Shown: positions 1 to 5,121 of the stretch, one piece after another | How the letters are laid out: every line of letters starts with the position of its first letter | How positions within the stretch are numbered: position 1 is the stretch's first letter | Assembly: GCA_035541995.1 (NCBI GenBank) | Contig: DATKMG010000508.1 | Location: 1-10,123, forward strand | Reading direction: 5' to 3' | Length of the DNA: 10,123 nt | Source of the DNA: DATKMG01 sp035541995 | Lineage (GTDB): Bacteria > Acidobacteriota > Terriglobia > Versatilivoradales > Versatilivoraceae | Notes under the pieces: generated by a model | What the model saw: the letters and a program-made list of their open reading frames with translations, nothing else | What the model was told of the DNA's origin: nothing | Database searches by the model: none | Program-made: the position numbers and the translations under genes

Positions 1-55
1 GTCGGAGTAAAACTTCTTGGTTACACTGGCGCTGCTGGTCTTCCACGCCGTCCAT
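1..55 (-). CDS. Possible start of an unknown protein, cut by the window edge
   Basis: A reading frame opens with ATG at 55 and runs off the left edge without a stop, beginning MDGVEDQQRQCNQEVLLR. A second open frame starts with ATG at 63 and begins MRSWTAWKTSS. Neither has a convincing ribosome binding site: the GAGG before position 55 is only two bases away, and an AAAGG lies about nine bases before position 63. I prefer the 55 start only because its composition is more protein-like. It would follow the 84-aa gene on the same strand after about 75 bases. Function unknown. Confidence 0.25.
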   Translation of the reverse strand, partial: MDGVEDQQRQCNQEVLLR

Positions 56-130
56 GACCTCATGTCATCCGGCCTTTCTCAATGACGGTAAAGGTACTAT
101 ATGGCTGGGGTTAGGTCAAGCGGGATTTCA

Positions 131-385
131 TTAGCCGAAAGGATCGAGGTTTGTTTGCGAGGGACGTTGGCTGAAGTTGGCGCCTTCCGGGGTCTTTGCC
201 CATTGGTTTGCGCTTCGATAGCCGGCGAAATTGCTCATTCGGCGCTTTCTTTTCTTGCGGTTAAGTGGACTTCCATTCACGTTTTCAGCCACAGAGGTTG
301 CGAATGATCTCTCCCCGGTTACGGGCATGGGGTTTGATGCCGTAAACCCGCTTCCGATTGGACCACCACCTGGTAGGGAATTCAT
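131..385 (-). CDS. Small protein with internal basic KKRKRR..FAG motif
   Basis: An 84-aa protein of unknown function. The ATG at 385 follows AAGGGG-TGGT, a reasonable Shine-Dalgarno, and starts nine bases after the stop of the preceding 72-aa gene, so the two look co-transcribed. The first 40 residues are Gly/Pro/Ser-rich and probably disordered. Residues 43-55 form a strongly basic stretch ending in F-A-G, which recurs in three neighbouring proteins. The tail carries ANFSQR (69-74), matching ANFSHR in the 247-aa protein encoded at 754-1497; 14 bases of DNA (GCCAACTTCAGCCA, minus strand) are identical in the two genes. A nucleic-acid-binding or virion-internal role is a guess from charge alone. 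Confidence 0.6.
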   Translation of the reverse strand: MNSLPGGGPIGSGFTASNPMPVTGERSFATSVAENVNGSPLNRKKRKRRMSNFAGYRSANQWAKTPEGANFSQRPSQTNLDPFG

Positions 386-393
386 ACCACCCC

Positions 394-612
394 TTAACCA
401 ACTCGCCCATAACCTTCTGAGGAAGGAGAATATCTTTCGCCGGTACGGTTACTGTCCTCTATCATCTGGTTCCGTGCTCTCTTCCCGACGAAGGCCCGAT
501 ACTTTTTCGACTTCTTTCTTCCCATCCTCAGCGTCGTCGTGTTCCCCTGATTCCCGAGAACGCCCGCTGGCGCGGTCTGCTCTCCTGGCATCGGTACGAT
601 GTGTCCTGACAT
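394..612 (-). CDS. Small protein with basic RKKSKKYRAFVG motif
   Basis: A 72-aa unknown protein. The ATG at 612 is the only plausible start because an in-frame TGA lies seven bases upstream, but no Shine-Dalgarno precedes it; translation may be coupled to something upstream. Residues 32-43 (RKKSKKYRAFVG) match the basic F-x-G motif seen in three neighbours, and that repetition is my main reason for calling it real. The N-terminal 30 residues are Gly/Pro/Thr-rich and the tail is polar. The gene directly downstream starts nine bases after this stop. An overlapping frame from an ATG at 622 is also open but resembles nothing. Confidence 0.55.
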   Translation of the reverse strand: MSGHIVPMPGEQTAPAGVLGNQGNTTTLRMGRKKSKKYRAFVGKRARNQMIEDSNRTGERYSPSSEGYGRVG

Positions 613-753
613 GGGGTTTCATTCGGCCACTGAGATTGTCCTGAGGGGGAAAGTTCCGGCTGTTCTCTCCCCTCCCAGGCTGCGGCGTCTCATAGAACGC
701 TCGCGATCAGAGCAAGAGCCCTGATATAGATGAGTGACGCGATTGCCGGAAAC
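613..753. other. Gap between the 247-aa and 72-aa genes
   Basis: A 141-base stretch with no convincing gene. A 24-codon frame (ATG at 693, beginning MRRRSLGGER) ends just before the 72-aa gene in the same frame but has no ribosome binding site. A short imperfect hairpin (CAGAGC-AAGA-GCCCTG near 707-722) is not followed by a T-run on either strand, so I do not call a terminator. Confidence 0.4.
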
Positions 754-1497
754 TTATGCTGGCGATCCCGTTCCGTAGCTTCCCGGGCCCTGGCGACCGA
801 TAAAGGCCATCGCTCGATGGCTCATCTTCCGCTTCTTCTTTCCGCCTCCCGGATACTGCGCGAGGGATTTCTGGGCCTTTCCTGGCATGAATCCCTCACC
901 GGACGGCGCCTTCTCCCCAGCGTACTCAGTTGATCGATGGCTGAAGTTGGCTGGCGCTGGACCGGTGGGCGTATGGCCGTGAACTTGGGTGGCCATCTTT
1001 CCGGAGACTCCCATTTCGGTTCCCCCTGGCGCTCCCGCGTAACTTGACAAAGACTTCTGCGGACTTCCGACCGCAGCGTTTGTTTGCTTCGTTCCCGGGC
1101 CGGATGGTGCCGGCGTGGTGGGTTCGGGATTGTAATTGGGATCTTTGGCAAAGATTTTCTTGCCGTGCTTCATTGGTCGGGGTTGGGGCTGATAGTTCTG
1201 CTTCAGAGCATCAGACTGCTTTTCGAAGGGAATCAGGCCGGCCTTGTCGGGCGGTGCCGATCCTTCCTTTGCCCTTACCCCATAAAGGCCAGTGGCGGGA
1301 ATGTCGTTCCGCTCCTGCACGTCATGGCCTCTCATCAGCGTCTCTCCCGGCGTCATTGTCGGGGGCTTCTCCGGCATTCGCGGAGTTCGGTTAAACCCAC
1401 TGCGATTCAGAAGCTCTCGCGCCTGGGGATCACCATGCTCCTGCATGTGCTTCAGCCGGAGTTTCTTTCGCTTCTCGTGGAATAATTTCATATCCAT
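754..1497 (-). CDS. Disordered Pro/Gly-rich protein with C-terminal basic motif
   Basis: A 247-aa protein of unknown function. The frame is open much further upstream, but I place the start at ATG 1497 because it follows GAGG-TTAAATCC, lies just after the stop of the preceding gene (1502), and the upstream residues are the shadow of that gene. Residues 1-20 are basic and helical-looking (KLFHEKRKKLRLKHM). The centre is rich in Pro, Gly, Ser and Thr and is likely disordered. A short repeat, QKSL-x-x-Y, occurs twice (QKSLSSYAG and QKSLAQYPG). The tail has KKKRK at 220-224 and AFIG at 231-234, the motif shared with three small neighbours, and ANFSHR is shared with the 84-aa protein. Length and composition suit a phage accessory or virion-associated protein; no enzyme motif is visible. 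Confidence 0.65.
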   Translation of the reverse strand: MDMKLFHEKRKKLRLKHMQEHGDPQARELLNRSGFNRTPRMPEKPPTMTPGETLMRGHDVQERNDIPATGLYGVRAKEGSAPPDKAGLIPFEKQSDALKQNYQPQPRPMKHGKKIFAKDPNYNPEPTTPAPSGPGTKQTNAAVGSPQKSLSSYAGAPGGTEMGVSGKMATQVHGHTPTGPAPANFSHRSTEYAGEKAPSGEGFMPGKAQKSLAQYPGGGKKKRKMSHRAMAFIGRQGPGSYGTGSPA

Positions 1498-1501
1498 GGA
1501 T

Positions 1502-1714
1502 TTAACCTCGCTTTGATTTGTGGCCCGCAAAGGCCCGCATCCGACGCTTGCGCTTCTTCTTGTCAGGAGGCGGCGGAACGTCTGCACCTTCTTTACGCGC
1601 ATACGACAACTGAATTGCTTTTGCTTGAGCAGGGTTGGTGACGATGGGACCGTGAGGCGATCCCGAATGAAGTTTGTGCGCCTTAAATAGCGGCATAACC
1701 TCTGACGCTGGCAT
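1502..1714 (-). CDS. Small phage protein, LHSG..GP.V.N..QA.AI.LS type, basic tail
   Basis: A 70-aa protein beginning MPASEVMPLFKAHKLHSG. The ATG at 1714 follows GGAG-AAGCAGAC, a good Shine-Dalgarno; a TTG six codons earlier is less likely. The pattern LHSGSPHGPIVTNPAQAKAIQLS resembles short phage proteins of the general form 'LHSG-x-x-GP-x-V-x-N-x-x-QA-x-AI-x-LS'; I recall these as hypothetical phage proteins without a defined role. A proline run (residues 47-50) leads into KKKRKRRMRAFAG (52-64), the clearest copy of the shared basic motif. It sits four bases upstream of the 247-aa gene, so these form an operon. A role in DNA or RNA binding is inferred only from charge. Confidence 0.75.
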   Translation of the reverse strand: MPASEVMPLFKAHKLHSGSPHGPIVTNPAQAKAIQLSYARKEGADVPPPPDKKKRKRRMRAFAGHKSKRG

Positions 1715-1760
1715 GTCTGCTTCTCCAGCCAAGATGATGCAATAGATTTAGCGGTGCATG

Positions 1761-2069
1761 TCAACGGGAAAGTTTAGGGTTAACTTCTTCGATGGACTCA
1801 CACGGTAAGATCCGAATGGTTTGCTTTCTCCCATAACTCATAAACTCGATCCCAAGTTTTTCAAGAATGTTTCCGGTCCAAGTATAGAAGCTGCCGCCGC
1901 GTGCATACTTTCCATTGTCCCCAATTTTCCTAATTGCGGTTAGAAAGCCAAGCGTAGAGGGAATTGGGTATTTCATGAATGCAGCCAGCGCAGCCCTATC
2001 ACAGTCCTTTTCGAGAACTCGGTGACTGAACGTACCCGTTGTTACTTCCCACATTGGAGGTCGTTTCAT
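1761..2069 (-). CDS. Unknown 102-aa protein downstream of tRNA
   Basis: I place the start at ATG 2069 (MKRPPMWEVTTG), preceded by AGGA-ATAAG. The frame stays open further upstream only because it reads through the tRNA gene, so that extension is rejected. The protein is soluble-looking with no signal peptide or membrane segment. It contains well-spaced hydrophobic and aromatic blocks (STLGFLTAIRKIGDN, SFYTWTGNILEKLGIEF), which suggests a folded domain, and the TW-T-G-x-x-L-x-x-L-G stretch looks like a helix-turn region. I do not recognise the family. The stop is 46 bases before the next gene. Confidence 0.6.
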   Translation of the reverse strand: MKRPPMWEVTTGTFSHRVLEKDCDRAALAAFMKYPIPSTLGFLTAIRKIGDNGKYARGGSFYTWTGNILEKLGIEFMSYGRKQTIRILPCESIEEVNPKLSR

Positions 2070-2083
2070 CTTATTCCTAATTT

Positions 2084-2160
2084 TGGCGGGCCTAGCAAGG
2101 ATCGAACTTGCGGCCACCTACTTAGAAGGCAGGTGCTCTATCCAACTGAGCTATAGGCCC
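2084..2160 (-). tRNA. tRNA-Arg (anticodon UCU), CCA encoded
   Basis: A complete cloverleaf reads on the minus strand. The 7-bp acceptor GGGCCTA/TAGGCCC is perfect. The D-arm is GCTC-AGTTGGATA-GAGC. The anticodon stem CCTGC/GTAGG (one G-U pair) encloses loop CTTCTAA, giving anticodon TCT, which decodes AGA. The T-arm is GCAAG-TTCGATC-CTTGC. Discriminator G is followed by an encoded CCA at 2086-2084. It lies 18 bases after the stop of the coiled-coil gene and 14 bases before the next start, with no obvious promoter, so it is probably processed from the operon transcript. All stems pair, so it looks functional. Confidence 0.96.
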
Positions 2161-2178
2161 GCGCTGGTGATTAGCTTC

Positions 2179-2595
2179 CTACTTCGAGGTCGCCTTCGGC
2201 TTCTGCGGCTCTGGCTCTTTCATTATGATCAGTGTTTTGTGTTCCACATCCACCTGACACTTTGCTGGGTCAAGCCCGTGCGCTTTCGCCAGTGTTTCCT
2301 GAAGATGCTTCATTCTCGCCTTGATCTCGTTGTCCTCGTCTTTCATCTGGCGCGTCTGGCGGTCGTGTTGGAGAGCGAGAATCTGTGCGTCCTTCACCAC
2401 CAGGTCAACGTCCTTCGCTTCATCAGTCGTTAGATTCACAGGTTCAGGGCCAGCCTTTGGTGGCGAGAGTTTGGCCGCACTCGGAGGCGGGGGACCGTTC
2501 TGTATCTGCTGGCACTTCGCTACACTCACGGCTACCATGAGACAAATCACGATTCCCAGTAAATCAGCGTATGGTCGTGCTTTTCTATATGTCAT
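2179..2595 (-). CDS. Exported coiled-coil protein
   Basis: A 138-aa protein starting MTYRKARPYADLL. ATG 2595 follows GAAAGG-TAAACCG, which overlaps the end of the methyltransferase gene, so the two are co-transcribed and may be translationally coupled. Residues 12-27 form a hydrophobic segment (LLGIVICLMVAVSVAKC), reading as a signal peptide or N-terminal anchor. A proline-rich linker follows, then a charged heptad-like helix of about 50 residues, and a Lys/Pro-rich tail. The size and layout (anchor, linker, periplasmic coil) would suit a spanin-like or tail-related envelope protein, but nothing specific shows this. The Cys after VAK is not a standard lipobox. Confidence 0.7.
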   Translation of the reverse strand: MTYRKARPYADLLGIVICLMVAVSVAKCQQIQNGPPPPSAAKLSPPKAGPEPVNLTTDEAKDVDLVVKDAQILALQHDRQTRQMKDEDNEIKARMKHLQETLAKAHGLDPAKCQVDVEHKTLIIMKEPEPQKPKATSK

Positions 2596-2599
2596 CGGT

Positions 2600-4573
2600 T
2601 TACCTTTCAAGTTGGTTTTCAGATTCTACTTCAAGATAAGCCCTAATGAACGCTTCCGCGACCGGGATACAGATTGCGTTGCCATAGCCGCGCAACTGCC
2701 CCACACGGCCGGAAACCCCTGTAGCCAGCGGGAATAATCCGGGTTCAATTGGCCTGTACTTCCCGTCTCGGCCCCACCACCAGTCGCAGTCTCGCCAGAA
2801 CCCGCGAGTTGCGCCTGCTGCGGCAACTGATCGAGCCTCATCCGGTGGGAGCCATCCGGGTCCACGCCACTCTCGTTCATTCCTGGTGAGTCCTTCCAGT
2901 CCCGGCTGCTTGGCGTCGAGATCGACGCCAAGGTGGCTTGGGCATTCAACGGTTTCCCCCTCTTGTGAGTCCATCTTTTTTCGTTGTATTCGTCTGTAGC
3001 GCTCTCGCTCCGGTAGTCCCTCGCGGCGGGCGTACTCACTGCTGATAAGGTCGCTTCCCGCGTCAGGCTCTTGAATACCCCGCTCTTTCTCGTCCCGTTG
3101 TTCGCATCGTCGCCGTTTGGCGTGCTCACTGTCGAGAGTTGCGCCTGGCTGTGCAGTCCGTCCGCTATCCCCCGATGCGCTCCCGCGCACTCCGAGTCCT
3201 CGCTGCGGGGTGTCGCGCACGTCGCGAGTTCCAATATCTTCCGCGAATAGTCCGTGTTGCCCGCTTCGTTGTAGCCGTTCTGCGCTGGCGTCCCGGCCAT
3301 TGGGGTTGGGCATGATGCCAACTTTGCAATCCCGCCCATCAGCTTCTCGTCGTACCGCTTCCCGCCGCGGTTCGTTTGGCCACCCTCCATTGCGTTGGGA
3401 GTTGGAACTGCCGATAGAGCCTGAACCGTATGCGCCAACTGCGCTCCATGATTCTCTCTCGCCATCCATCTCTCGGAATAAGCCGGAGCATTGTCCGACC
3501 GACTCGCGTTGTTGTCGGCTGAATTCGGTGTGGGCAACGAAGTAAAGCCGTTGCCTCCGGTGCGGCGCGCCGACGCTGTGTGCTCCCAATACTTGTGACC
3601 CGATGGCGTAACCTTCTCCTTCCAAGTCGTCTCGAATAAGGTCGAGCCAGCTCCATCCAGCCTCCGCTTCAAAGCATCGGTCAAGCGTTCGGTTAATTCT
3701 TCGCTGCGCTTTGTACGCTGCTTTAGAATCGCGTTTCCGATTTGAACGACTTTTTGCTCTCCCCAAACATTCATCATCACATTCAAGGAAAACAAAATCA
3801 CCCGGACGTTTTCCTGGGTATATCCCCTCGATGGCTCTATCTGATCCAGCGATGGCGCATTCCAGCATCGAGGCTTGGTAAGATCGAACGGGATTCCCGT
3901 GACTTCGCAGTACCCACGGTCTATCCTCGCCTGAATGTCTGCTGGGTCCAGATTGAACGGAATCCCTCTCTGCTTGGCGCGGTGCCTCGCCACGTTCACC
4001 AAAGCGTATCCCCGCTTCTTGTCGCGCCATTCTTGATAGCGCCGAGACATCACTTCGGGTTTCTCCCGCTTGTATCCCCGTTCTCTCGCCCTCGCGCACT
4101 CCATACAAACCGCTGGGCGATTGCCTTTGGAGTTTGTGTAAAACTCGGAGTATGACTTCTCTTCCCCGCATCTCCGGCAAATTCGAGTCTTCAAGATTCT
4201 TTCCTCGGACGGCACCTGAGACTTGTTCGCCGAAGATAACTGGTGGCCGACACTCCCTAATGAGCCGGAAGAATTCTGGCCAGAGGTGTCGCTCGTCGCC
4301 GAACCCTTTTTGTTTTCCTGCCGCGCTGAAGGGTTGGCACGGACAACTTCCCGTCCAAACAGGTCGGTCTGCGGGCCATCCTGCGAGTCGAAGCGCGTAG
4401 GGCCATCCTCCAATTCCGGCGAAGAAATGGCACTGAGTAAATCGCTTGAGGTCGCTTGGTTGGACATCTTTGATGCTGCGCATATCGACTTCCCCATCGG
4501 GCAACTCTCCTACCTTAATCAGTTCCAGCAGCCAAGCTGCGGCGAACGGGTCGATTTCGTTATAGTAGTTCAA
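2600..4573 (-). CDS. Phage cytosine-C5 DNA methyltransferase, interrupted by an HNH module
   Basis: A 657-aa enzyme that would transfer a methyl group from S-adenosylmethionine to cytosine C5 in DNA. Motif I is FAGIGG (51-56); motif IV is GSCPCQPFSAAG with catalytic Cys79; motif VI appears as GEQV (115-118) in place of ENV; motif VIII is RRQRLYFVA (339-347); the C-terminal GYGNAI (629-634) corresponds to motif X. The N-terminus MNYYNEIDP..AAWL is typical of phage members and fixes the start at TTG 4573, although no clear ribosome binding site precedes it. Residues about 121-302 do not resemble a methyltransferase: here the +1 frame encodes an HNH nuclease domain. Residues 350-590 are hypervariable, with repeated phrases such as IMPNPNGRDA and TLDSEHAKRR, and overlap the T-P repeats of the nested gene. 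Whether the interrupted enzyme is active is unclear. No restriction partner is visible, so it may protect phage DNA as an orphan enzyme. Confidence 0.88.
   Translation of the reverse strand: MNYYNEIDPFAAAWLLELIKVGELPDGEVDMRSIKDVQPSDLKRFTQCHFFAGIGGWPYALRLAGWPADRPVWTGSCPCQPFSAAGKQKGFGDERHLWPEFFRLIRECRPPVIFGEQVSGAVRGKNLEDSNLPEMRGREVILRVLHKLQRQSPSGLYGVREGERTGIQAGETRSDVSALSRMARQEAGIRFGERGEAPRQAERDSVQSGPSRHSGEDRPWVLRSHGNPVRSYQASMLECAIAGSDRAIEGIYPGKRPGDFVFLECDDECLGRAKSRSNRKRDSKAAYKAQRRINRTLDRCFEAEAGWSWLDLIRDDLEGEGYAIGSQVLGAHSVGAPHRRQRLYFVAHTEFSRQQRESVGQCSGLFREMDGERESWSAVGAYGSGSIGSSNSQRNGGWPNEPRREAVRREADGRDCKVGIMPNPNGRDASAERLQRSGQHGLFAEDIGTRDVRDTPQRGLGVRGSASGDSGRTAQPGATLDSEHAKRRRCEQRDEKERGIQEPDAGSDLISSEYARREGLPERERYRRIQRKKMDSQEGETVECPSHLGVDLDAKQPGLEGLTRNEREWRGPGWLPPDEARSVAAAGATRGFWRDCDWWWGRDGKYRPIEPGLFPLATGVSGRVGQLRGYGNAICIPVAEAFIRAYLEVESENQLER
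2626..4497 (-). CDS. Nested +1-frame gene: T-P-repeat phage protein with HNH domain
   Basis: A 623-aa frame lying wholly inside the methyltransferase gene, same strand, shifted by one base. ATG 4497 has its own site, AGGAG, nine bases upstream; a second start, MSNQATSS, lies at 4467. Residues 25-90 (SSPELEDG... KGSATSDTSG) are Ser/Gly-rich. Residues 104-260 are a zinc-ribbon/HNH nuclease (see separate entry). From residue 286, STLFETTWKEKVTPSG... HTASARRTGGNGFTSLPTP matches a phage protein type I know from beside or over such methyltransferases. Seven spaced units follow, among them LPTPNSAD, VPTPNAME, CPTPMAG, CATPRSED, VSTPNGDD, VSTPAARD and ISTPSSRD. The end, LNPDYSRWLQGFPAVWGSC, is the characteristic tail. 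Function of the repeat protein is unknown to me. Recognisable homology in this frame argues it is real and not an accidental open frame. Confidence 0.75.
   Translation of the reverse strand: MGKSICAASKMSNQATSSDLLSAISSPELEDGPTRFDSQDGPQTDLFGREVVRANPSARQENKKGSATSDTSGQNSSGSLGSVGHQLSSANKSQVPSEERILKTRICRRCGEEKSYSEFYTNSKGNRPAVCMECARARERGYKREKPEVMSRRYQEWRDKKRGYALVNVARHRAKQRGIPFNLDPADIQARIDRGYCEVTGIPFDLTKPRCWNAPSLDQIEPSRGYTQENVRVILFSLNVMMNVWGEQKVVQIGNAILKQRTKRSEELTERLTDALKRRLDGAGSTLFETTWKEKVTPSGHKYWEHTASARRTGGNGFTSLPTPNSADNNASRSDNAPAYSERWMARENHGAQLAHTVQALSAVPTPNAMEGGQTNRGGKRYDEKLMGGIAKLASCPTPMAGTPAQNGYNEAGNTDYSRKILELATCATPRSEDSECAGAHRGIADGLHSQAQLSTVSTPNGDDANNGTRKSGVFKSLTREATLSAVSTPAARDYRSESATDEYNEKRWTHKRGKPLNAQATLASISTPSSRDWKDSPGMNESGVDPDGSHRMRLDQLPQQAQLAGSGETATGGGAETGSTGQLNPDYSRWLQGFPAVWGSCAAMATQSVSRSRKRSLGLILK
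3718..4188 (-). other. Zinc-ribbon/HNH endonuclease domain in the nested frame
   Basis: Residues about 104-260 of the nested gene. Cys107/Cys110 and Cys131/Cys134 form a CxxC...CxxC zinc ribbon. A basic helical stretch follows, then CEVTGIPF (197-204) and SLDQIEPSRGYTQENVRV (216-233), which is the 'SLDRI-x-x-x-x-GYT-x-x-NV' signature of phage HNH homing-type nucleases. In the methyltransferase frame the same DNA reads as low-homology, charged sequence without stops. It separates methyltransferase motif VI from the WLDLI..DLEGEGYA segment that normally follows shortly after. This therefore looks like an inserted module of roughly 560 bp (about 3655-4214). It could cut DNA, perhaps copies of the gene lacking the insert. 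Confidence 0.8.
4507..4511 (-). promoter_or_regulatory. Ribosome binding site of the nested gene
   Basis: AGGAG on the minus strand, nine bases before ATG 4497 and inside methyltransferase codons for V21-G22-E23. It decides the nested start at 4497, ahead of the later ATG at 4467, which lacks such a site. Confidence 0.55.
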
Positions 4574-4584
4574 GGGTTTTTATT

Positions 4585-4604
4585 AGGGAATTATATACTT
4601 GAGT
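4585..4604. repeat. Inverted repeat, left copy, bracketing the 150-aa gene
   Basis: Reads ACTCAAGTATATAATTCCCT on the minus strand and matches 19 of 20 bases of the plus-strand sequence at 5061-5080. It covers the last codons and TAA stop of the deoxyribosyltransferase-like gene (stop at 4591) and the space before the methyltransferase start. It contains TATAAT, which lies 16 bases before that TTG start and could be its -10 box, though no good -35 is visible. Confidence 0.7.
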
Positions 4605-5043
4605 CCCCAACTACCTTGACACGATCAAATTTCAGCATTTCCCGAACTTCTTCAAGGTCACCGGTAACTAGGTCCGCCATCTTCACCATTAAATCAGGCT
4701 CTCGCAGTCCAGGAACGTATACGATAAGTAGCTTACCCGCCCCTTTAGCCCACCCAGCTTCAAGAGAAGCGGAAACCCCGCAAGGCATGACATAGACGCA
4801 TACTTCACACGATTTTAGGGCATCCATGTCGCGGCTGAAACCTCGAAGGGCGCAAGGGTGCTCAAGCCCCTTGAGGTATTTAGGAACGTCCGAAGGCCAG
4901 CTTTTCCACTCGGCATCAACCTCGCTCCAGTGGAATCCCTCTGAGTCCATGAAGTCGTAGACATTATGGCCATCTTCTCTGAGAATTTTAACCACTGACG
5001 GTTGAAATGTGTTCCGCCACGAACTAGCAACGTAAATTTTCAT
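4591..5043 (-). CDS. Nucleoside 2-deoxyribosyltransferase-like phage protein
   Basis: A 150-aa protein. Family members cleave or transfer the deoxyribosyl group of nucleosides or nucleotides. The N-terminus MKIYVASSWRN is the usual first strand and loop; residues 26-48 (HNVYDF..., GFHWSEVD) and the core PCGVSASLEAGWAKGAGK (87-104) are typical, with Glu95 of 'LEAG' in the position of the catalytic glutamate of this superfamily. Length fits. The start at ATG 5043 is supported by GGAGG seven bases upstream, the best site in the window. It has its own promoter and is framed by an inverted repeat, so it looks like an independently acquired module between the accessory genes and the methyltransferase. 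It may act in nucleotide salvage or supply of altered bases; the substrate cannot be read from sequence. Confidence 0.8.
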   Translation of the reverse strand: MKIYVASSWRNTFQPSVVKILREDGHNVYDFMDSEGFHWSEVDAEWKSWPSDVPKYLKGLEHPCALRGFSRDMDALKSCEVCVYVMPCGVSASLEAGWAKGAGKLLIVYVPGLREPDLMVKMADLVTGDLEEVREMLKFDRVKVVGDSSI

Positions 5044-5060
5044 CTTTCAACCTCCAAGGT

Positions 5061-5080
5061 ACTCAAGTATATAATCCCCT
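5061..5080. repeat. Inverted repeat, right copy, bracketing the 150-aa gene
   Basis: Plus-strand ACTCAAGTATATAATCCCCT, the inverted partner of 4585-4604 (19/20 identical, 456 bases between). It overlaps the -10 box of the promoter of the 150-aa gene. Confidence 0.75.
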
Positions 5081-5094
5081 TTTATTAAATACAA
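5066..5094 (-). promoter_or_regulatory. Promoter of the deoxyribosyltransferase-like gene
   Basis: On the minus strand, TTGTAT (5094-5089), a 17-base spacer and TATACT (5071-5066) precede the GGAGG and ATG of the 150-aa gene. The -35 matches the sigma-70 consensus weakly, the -10 well. The -35 lies inside an AT palindrome that may be an operator. Confidence 0.55.
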
Positions 5095-5110
5095 TAAAAC
5101 TCTGTTCGGG
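5080..5110. repeat. AT palindrome, copy 1 of a 31-bp direct repeat
   Basis: The minus strand reads TTTTATTGTATTTAATAAAA (5099-5080), a 7-bp perfect palindrome around a 6-base centre. The same 20 bases occur at 10090-10109; extended to 31 bases the two copies agree at 27 positions. It overlaps the -35 region of the promoter at 5066-5094, so a repressor site is a reasonable reading. Confidence 0.7.
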
Positions 5111-5121
5111 CGCACCGCAGT

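Noticed and set aside
822..1151. Second minus-strand frame of 109 codons inside the 247-aa gene
   Set aside because: Arg/Pro-rich translation without a ribosome site; the other frame carries the shared basic motif.
2179..2595. Lipoprotein signal (Cys in VAKC)
   Set aside because: Lys before the Cys is not compatible with a normal lipobox.
3655..4214. Group I intron as the explanation of the methyltransferase interruption
   Set aside because: Nearly all of the insert is coding for the HNH domain in the nested frame, leaving no room for an intron core. I cannot exclude a very compact unusual intron.
3117..4795. Several plus-strand and third-frame openings across the methyltransferase region (e.g. 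3339-3656 minus, 3117-3545 plus)
   Set aside because: The region is poor in stops in all frames because two frames are already constrained. These additional translations are Arg/Ser-rich and show no homology I recognise.
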